Source of the DNA: Mycoplasmopsis agassizii
GTDB taxonomy: Bacteria > Bacillota_I > Bacilli_A > Mycoplasmatales > Metamycoplasmataceae
Direction: 5' to 3'
NCBI RefSeq assembly: GCF_002272945.1
Contig: NZ_NQMN01000001.1
Span: 124,001 to 188,000, forward strand
Length of the DNA: 64,000 bases
Shown here in pieces: positions 60,047-64,000 of this stretch. The position numbers and the translations under genes were made by a program. The number at the start of each line of letters is the position of its first letter. Within the stretch, counting starts at the first letter, position 1. Under the pieces are notes generated by a model that worked only from the letters and a program-made list of their open reading frames with translations, did not search any database and was not told the DNA's origin.

Positions 60047-60052
60047 TATAAT
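60047..60052 (+). promoter_or_regulatory. -10 box, near-leaderless (copy B)
   Basis: TATAAT nine bases before the ATG, in an upstream block matching copies A and E. Confidence 0.75.
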
Positions 60053-60061
60053 TAAATTAAT

Positions 60062-60604
60062 ATGAAAAAAGAAAAATCTAAAAAGTTTATAAAAAGTAAT
60101 TGTGGCAAGACTATAGATCAACTAGATAAAGGTTATGACTTACAGGAAGTTAAACACCAAGTAACTGAAGTTGATCAAGATGGCAAAATACTTTTTGAAT
60201 ATAGTGCTGAAGGCACACCAAAGCAGTTTTTACCTATAATTGACCCTCCACCAGGACCTGGTGGAGGAGGACAAGAATTGCAATGATGACAAAAGTGAAC
60301 AATAGAGCAAATTAAAAATGCTATAGGAATATTACGTGCTGAATTCAAAACTGAAAATGCTGAAATTCGTGCTGAAATGAAGGAAGGATTTGAGAAAATT
60401 CGTTCTGAAAATAAAGCAGATAATGAACAACTTCGTGTTGAAATGAATGAAAGATTTGAAAAAGCTGAAAAACAAAATAAAGAAGCAAATGAAAAACTTC
60501 GTGCAGAAATGAATGAAAGATTTGAAAAAGTTGAAAAGCAAAATAAAGATACAAATAAAAAACTTGAAGCAATTTTAGAATTGCTTAAAAAAGACAAAAA
60601 ATAA
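60062..60604 (+). CDS. Hendecad coiled-coil protein (family copy B, 8 repeats)
   Basis: A 180-residue protein nearly identical to copy A, which lies 51 kb away on the other strand. It has the same basic N-terminal domain, hinge DPPPGPGGGG and WWQKWTIEQIK patch, but eight 11-residue units instead of nine. It heads a tandem cluster B-C-D. Predicted cytosolic, since it lacks a signal peptide. The high identity implies recent duplication or gene conversion. Function unknown. Confidence 0.85.
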
Positions 60605-60617
60605 TAGTTACAAATTT

Positions 60618-60645
60618 AAGAGCAAACTTTATTGTCTGCTCTTTT
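60618..60645 (+). terminator. Terminator of copy B
   Basis: AAGAGCA/TGCTCTT stem, T-rich tail; overlaps the start of the copy C promoter region. Confidence 0.75.
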
Positions 60646-60666
60646 CTATGCAATAATAAAATAGTT

Positions 60667-61146
60667 ATGGATAAGAAAAATAAGATTATAGATCAACTAG
60701 ATAAAGGCTATGACTTACAGGGAGCTAAACACCAAGTAACTGAAGTTGATCAAGATGGCAAAATACTTTTTGAATATAGTGCTGAAGGCACACCAAAGCA
60801 TTTTTTACCTATAATTGACCCACCACCAGGTTCTGGTGGTGGAGGGCAAAAATTGCAATGATGGCAAAAATGAACAATAGAGCAAATTAAAGATGCAATA
60901 GGAATATTACGTGCTGAATTTAAAACTGAAAATGCTGAAATTAGTGCTGAAATGAAGGAGGGTAATGCTCAAATTCGTGCTGAAATGAATGAAAGATTTG
61001 AAAAAATTGAAAAGCAAAATAAAGAAGCAAATGAACAACTTCGTGCTGAAATGAATGAAAGATTTGAAAAAGTTGAAAAGCAAAACAAAGACACAAATGA
61101 AAAGCTTGAAGCAATTTTAGAATTACTCAAAAAAGATAAAAAATAA
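60667..61146 (+). CDS. Hendecad coiled-coil protein (family copy C, 7 repeats)
   Basis: A 159-residue copy with a shortened N-terminus (MDKKNKIIDQLDKGY, ten residues fewer than copy B), hinge DPPPGSGGGG, and seven 11-residue units. It lies 62 bases after copy B with its own AATAAT box nine bases before the ATG, the same spacing as the other copies. No ribosome binding site. Function unknown. Confidence 0.84.
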
Positions 61147-61159
61147 GAGTTACAAATAC

Positions 61160-61187
61160 AAGAGCAAGCATCATTGCTTGCTTTTTT
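61160..61187 (+). terminator. Terminator of copy C
   Basis: AGCAAGCA/TGCTTGCT stem followed by T6. Confidence 0.82.
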
Positions 61188-61208
61188 CTATGCAATAATA
61201 AAATAGTT

Positions 61209-61682
61209 ATGTATAAAACAAATAAGACTATAGATCATCTAGATAAAGGTTATGACTTACAGGAAGTTAAACACCAAGTACTCAAGTTGATCAAGATGGA
61301 AAAATACTTTTTGAATATAGTGCCGAAGGTAAGGTACCAAAAAACAGTTTTCGCCTGTAATTGATCCACCTCCAAGACCTAATGGTGGTCAAAGAAGAAA
61401 TGCAATGATGACAAAAGCAAACAATAGAGCAAAATTAAAGATGCTATAGGAATATGACGTGCTGAATTTAAAACTGACAATGCACAAATTCGGGTTGGAA
61501 TGAAAAAAGACCTCGAAAAATCTGAAAAACAAAACAAGGAAACTAATGATAAACTTCGTGCTGAAATGAATGAAAGATTTGAAAAAGTTGAAAAGCAAAA
61601 TAAAAATACAAATGAAAAGCTTCACATACTTTTAGAACATATGAAAAGGATAAAAGTTAAAGTTATAACTATCTGTAGTTAA
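61209..61682 (+). pseudogene. Coiled-coil family copy D, frameshifted hybrid
   Basis: The 5' part matches copies B and C, including the AATAAT box and start. A one-base loss at about 61280 (CAAGTACTCAAG where B and C have CAAGTAACTGAAG) breaks the frame, and further indels follow around the hinge. The 3' part (KLHILLEHMKR) and the bases after it match copy E, including GTTATAACTATCTGTAGTTA. This looks like a recombination product of a B/C-type and an E-type copy that then decayed. Confidence 0.75.
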
Positions 61683-61780
61683 TAAATCTTTAGTTTTGAA
61701 AATCTTAAGAATTAGATTTTTTGAATAAACTTTTTTAAAGAGTTTCTTTTTTTATTATTTGAAATAGGGTTTTGATTATC

Positions 61781-61796
61781 AAAAAAAAAAAAAAAA
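61781..61796 (+). repeat. A16 homopolymer followed by CAAA repeats
   Basis: Sixteen A residues then CAAACAAACAAA, about 180 bases before copy E. It is not near a recognisable promoter. The rest of 61684-61960 shows no gene. Confidence 0.8.
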
Positions 61797-61960
61797 CAAA
61801 CAAACAAAATATCTTGAGTTAATTAATATTTTAAAAAAATTGTCAAAAGTTCGACCACCTTTTGATGTTGTGTCGAAAAGGTTTTTACTATTTCATGAAC
61901 AAAATTTTTCATAATGATGTGAAAATGATAAAAAAATTATCAAGACTAATTTTCTTTAGT

Positions 61961-61966
61961 TATAAT
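61961..61966 (+). promoter_or_regulatory. -10 box, near-leaderless (copy E)
   Basis: TATAAT nine bases before the ATG, preceded by TTTCTTTAGT as in copies A and B. Confidence 0.75.
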
Positions 61967-61975
61967 TAATTTATT

Positions 61976-62524
61976 ATGCGCAAGAAAGATTCAAAAATAG
62001 TAATTGGTAAGCCATCTAAAACAGTTAAAGATTTAACTGAGACACATGATATGGAAGAGACGGTTCATTCAGTCAAAATTAATCCTGATACTGGCAGAGT
62101 TAAATTTAAATATGAAGCAGAAGGTGATCCCTTACCACCTATAGTGCCACCACCACCTGGACCAGGTGGTGGTAATGAAAATTTCAACAAAGAATGAGTA
62201 TTGAAGCAAATAAAATTGTATGTGGGCGAATTAAGGTCTGAAATGAATCAAAAATTTGATGAGTCAAGATCTGAAATGAATCAAAAATTTGATGAGTCTA
62301 GGTCTGAAATGAATCAAAAATTTGCTGAAGCAAGTTCCGAAAGTAAAAAAGATAAAGAAGAAATTCGTTCTGAAATGAATCAAAAATTTGATGAAGCAAG
62401 ATCTGAAAACCGGCAGATGGAAAAAAGAATTGAACAAAGATTTGAAAAAGTTGAAAAGCAAAACAAGAAAACAAATGAAAAACTTGATATGCTTTTAGAA
62501 CTTATTAAGAAGGATAAAAAGTAA
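61976..62524 (+). CDS. Hendecad coiled-coil protein (family copy E, diverged)
   Basis: The 182-residue protein keeps the architecture: basic N-terminal domain, hinge PPPPGPGGG, NKEWVLKQIK patch, then 11-residue units built on RSEMNQKFDES repeated at least four times, ending in the shared KVEKQNKKTNEKLDMLLELIKKDKK-type tail. Its N-terminal domain and repeat sequence differ strongly from A-C, whereas the promoter and the C-terminal tail are conserved. No signal peptide. Function unknown. Confidence 0.84.
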
Positions 62525-62576
62525 AAGTTATAACTATCTGTAGTTAATGAGACTTTTATTTTTAAGATATCTATTT

Positions 62577-62609
62577 TGAATGAACTTTTTTAAAAAGTTC
62601 ATTTTTTTT
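62577..62609 (+). terminator. Terminator of copy E
   Basis: AATGAACTTTTT/AAAAAGTTCATT stem plus T run. Confidence 0.9.
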
Positions 62610-62813
62610 ATTACTTGAAAACAATTTTAATAATTTAAATGTGAAATAGTTCAGTTTCATTATTATTTCAAAAATGCCTAGTAGTAGGATTTTATTTGCT
62701 TATTTGCTAAAACTTGCTCTGAAAAAGTAGTTTTAATTTCATCAATCAACATAATAATTAAAAATAATTCAGAAATTAAAAAAATTTGCAAAAAGTGTTT
62801 TTATTCCCGAATT

Positions 62814-62860
62814 TTTTGACAAAGTGCTATATTTTGCACGTAAAAATAAATGTTGACCTT
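62814..62860 (+). promoter_or_regulatory. Promoter block of lipoprotein-17 type gene 2
   Basis: TTTTTTGACAAAGTGCTATATTTT recurs here (see 56872), with extended -10 TGC-TATATT at 62825-62833. The rest of 62610-62926 holds no gene. Confidence 0.6.
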
Positions 62861-62926
62861 ATTAATTCATTAATAAAGGTATTAAAAAGTCATCTATTTT
62901 TACGTAATTTCAATTAAGGGGATTTA

Positions 62927-64000
62927 ATGAAAAAATTAAATAAAAAGTCTATTTTATTTATGACAACTCTAGTTGTTGGTTCTATCGCTGTTTCAACAGC
63001 GATAGCGTGTTCACAAACACCAGGTCAAGATGACCGACTTAACTCTAGAAAAGCTGCCGTAGGTTCAATAGCAGAAGCTATTCAAAAAGCAAGTCTAAGT
63101 GCTAAAAATACTTATGCAACACTAACTGAAATGAATACTGCTGTTGCAGGAGTTAAAAGTTTTGCTGATTTAGAAAAAATCTTAGATACTGCTTCAGCAA
63201 AAGCATTTAAGAATGCTGTCGGGCAGGCAACATTTGAATTAAATAATGGTGCAACTCCTGATGCTGCAAATAACAAAACAGTTTTAAAACTAAAAATTTC
63301 TTTTATGCAACCTGAAGCTAATGCCGAAGTTAATGTGACAATTAACTATGTTGCTCCAGGAGCTACAGAAACACCTAAAACTGAGGCTGAATTAGCAAAA
63401 GAATGATACGATTCAGTGCCTGCTACTAATACTGCAGCAGATGCTGTTAAAGATCAACTTCCTAGTGCTATAACTGATTTAAAGCAGAAAACTTACAAAC
63501 TGCCTTGCCAGCAGTACCTACTGGATTTACTAGTCATCTTAAACTAGTAGATTCATCTTCAGAAGATGTTAATGGAAGTTTAAAAATTAATGTAAGCTTA
63601 TCAAAAGGCACAACTTGATATAACACTGATGGAGCAACTGCTGCTAATGAGCAAGCAGTAGTTGCTAAAGTTGTCACAGTTAGCGGCTTTAAAAATACTG
63701 CTCAAACTAATGCTGAAAAAGCAGTTGCTTACTATAAATCACTACCTGCAACATTAGCATTAACTGATTCTGTAGTTGCACAAACCTTACCTAGTTCAGT
63801 AACTCAAGAAGTGCTTAATGGCTTTGTTGATAAAGCACCAGCTGCTCCTGAAGGGTTAACTGTTTCACTATTATTAGTGGCTGAAGGTGCTAAAGATATT
63901 GAAGGAACTTTAACTGTTAAGGTTGTTTTAGCTGAAACTGACGCTAAATTCTTCAATGTTGAAGGTGGCGAAGTTGATAAAAAAGAATCAGCTGGTAAAG
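62927..64000 (+). pseudogene. Lipoprotein-17 type surface lipoprotein 2, frameshifted, runs off window
   Basis: This is a paralogue of the 56990 gene with a nearly identical signal peptide (lipobox AIAC, Cys28) and module order. After PSAITD the frame needs one extra base: the DNA reads GATTTAAAGCAG, where the paralogue's pattern calls for GATTTTAAAGCAG, so a T seems lost near 63478. As read, translation stops at TAG 63545-63547, about 207 codons in. In the next frame the similarity resumes (AENLQTALPAVPTGFTSHLKL) and stays open to the window edge. It may be a true pseudogene, a switched-off variant, or a sequencing error. Confidence 0.75.

Noticed and set aside
61781-61796. A16 tract as a phase switch for copy E.
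   Set aside because: It lies about 165 bases upstream of the gene's own -10 box, so a direct promoter-spacing effect is unlikely.

Overview
The window reads as a low-GC mollicute chromosome of the Mycoplasma/Mycoplasmopsis type. UGA must be read as Trp throughout: ileS, eno, pyk, fusA and both DUF31 proteases stay open only under genetic code 4. There is no peptidoglycan gene in view, lipoproteins are abundant, and most genes end at U-tailed hairpins. The species cannot be fixed from the sequence alone; the DUF31 proteases and the lipoprotein-17 type surface protein fit the hominis-group mycoplasmas. No rRNA, tRNA, CRISPR array, transposase or phage gene was found.

Layout. 1-6.5 kb: end of pyrG, ileS, lspA, a compact structured intergenic element, then a metallochaperone plus copper P1B-ATPase pair. 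6.6-11.6 kb: accessory genes, namely a membrane protein, a decayed and an intact copy of a surface-protein/lipoprotein pair, and an inverted coiled-coil gene between them. 11.7-16 kb (minus): an orphan type I S subunit and the str operon rpsL-rpsG-fusA. 16.4-25.7 kb: three tandem lipoprotein paralogues and two large surface proteins. 25.7-29.2 kb (minus): an ABC-F ATPase with an overlapping small gene, and a membrane protein. 29.4-33.6 kb: eno, a small membrane protein, pyk and a small anchored protein. 33.6-36.9 kb (minus): a small anchored protein, an unknown protein, a LacI-type regulator and endonuclease IV, likely one operon. 37.2-45.4 kb: one 2748-residue SGNH-hydrolase surface protein. 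45.6-52.5 kb (minus): two tandem DUF31 (Mycoplasma Ig protease-like) lipoproteins. 52.6-55.4 kb: small accessory genes and msrA. 55.5-56.6 kb: ychF. 57-64 kb: two lipoprotein-17 type surface proteins (the second frameshifted) flanking a cluster of coiled-coil genes.

How it fits together. Housekeeping genes (translation, glycolysis, protein maturation, repair) alternate with blocks of surface antigens that have been duplicated, decayed and recombined. LspA is the signal peptidase that would process the many lipoproteins.

The most interesting signals are regulatory. Both DUF31 proteases have an A14 or A16 homopolymer directly upstream of the -10 box, a classic phase-variation layout. A scattered coiled-coil family grows and shrinks by whole 11-residue units and appears to be transcribed leaderless. 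Several surface-protein genes carry a stem-loop just before the ribosome binding site. Four others have the ribosome binding site upstream of a palindrome, which in three of them is also a 6-9 codon mini-ORF. Two lipoproteins share a conserved ATT start codon overlapping the upstream stop.
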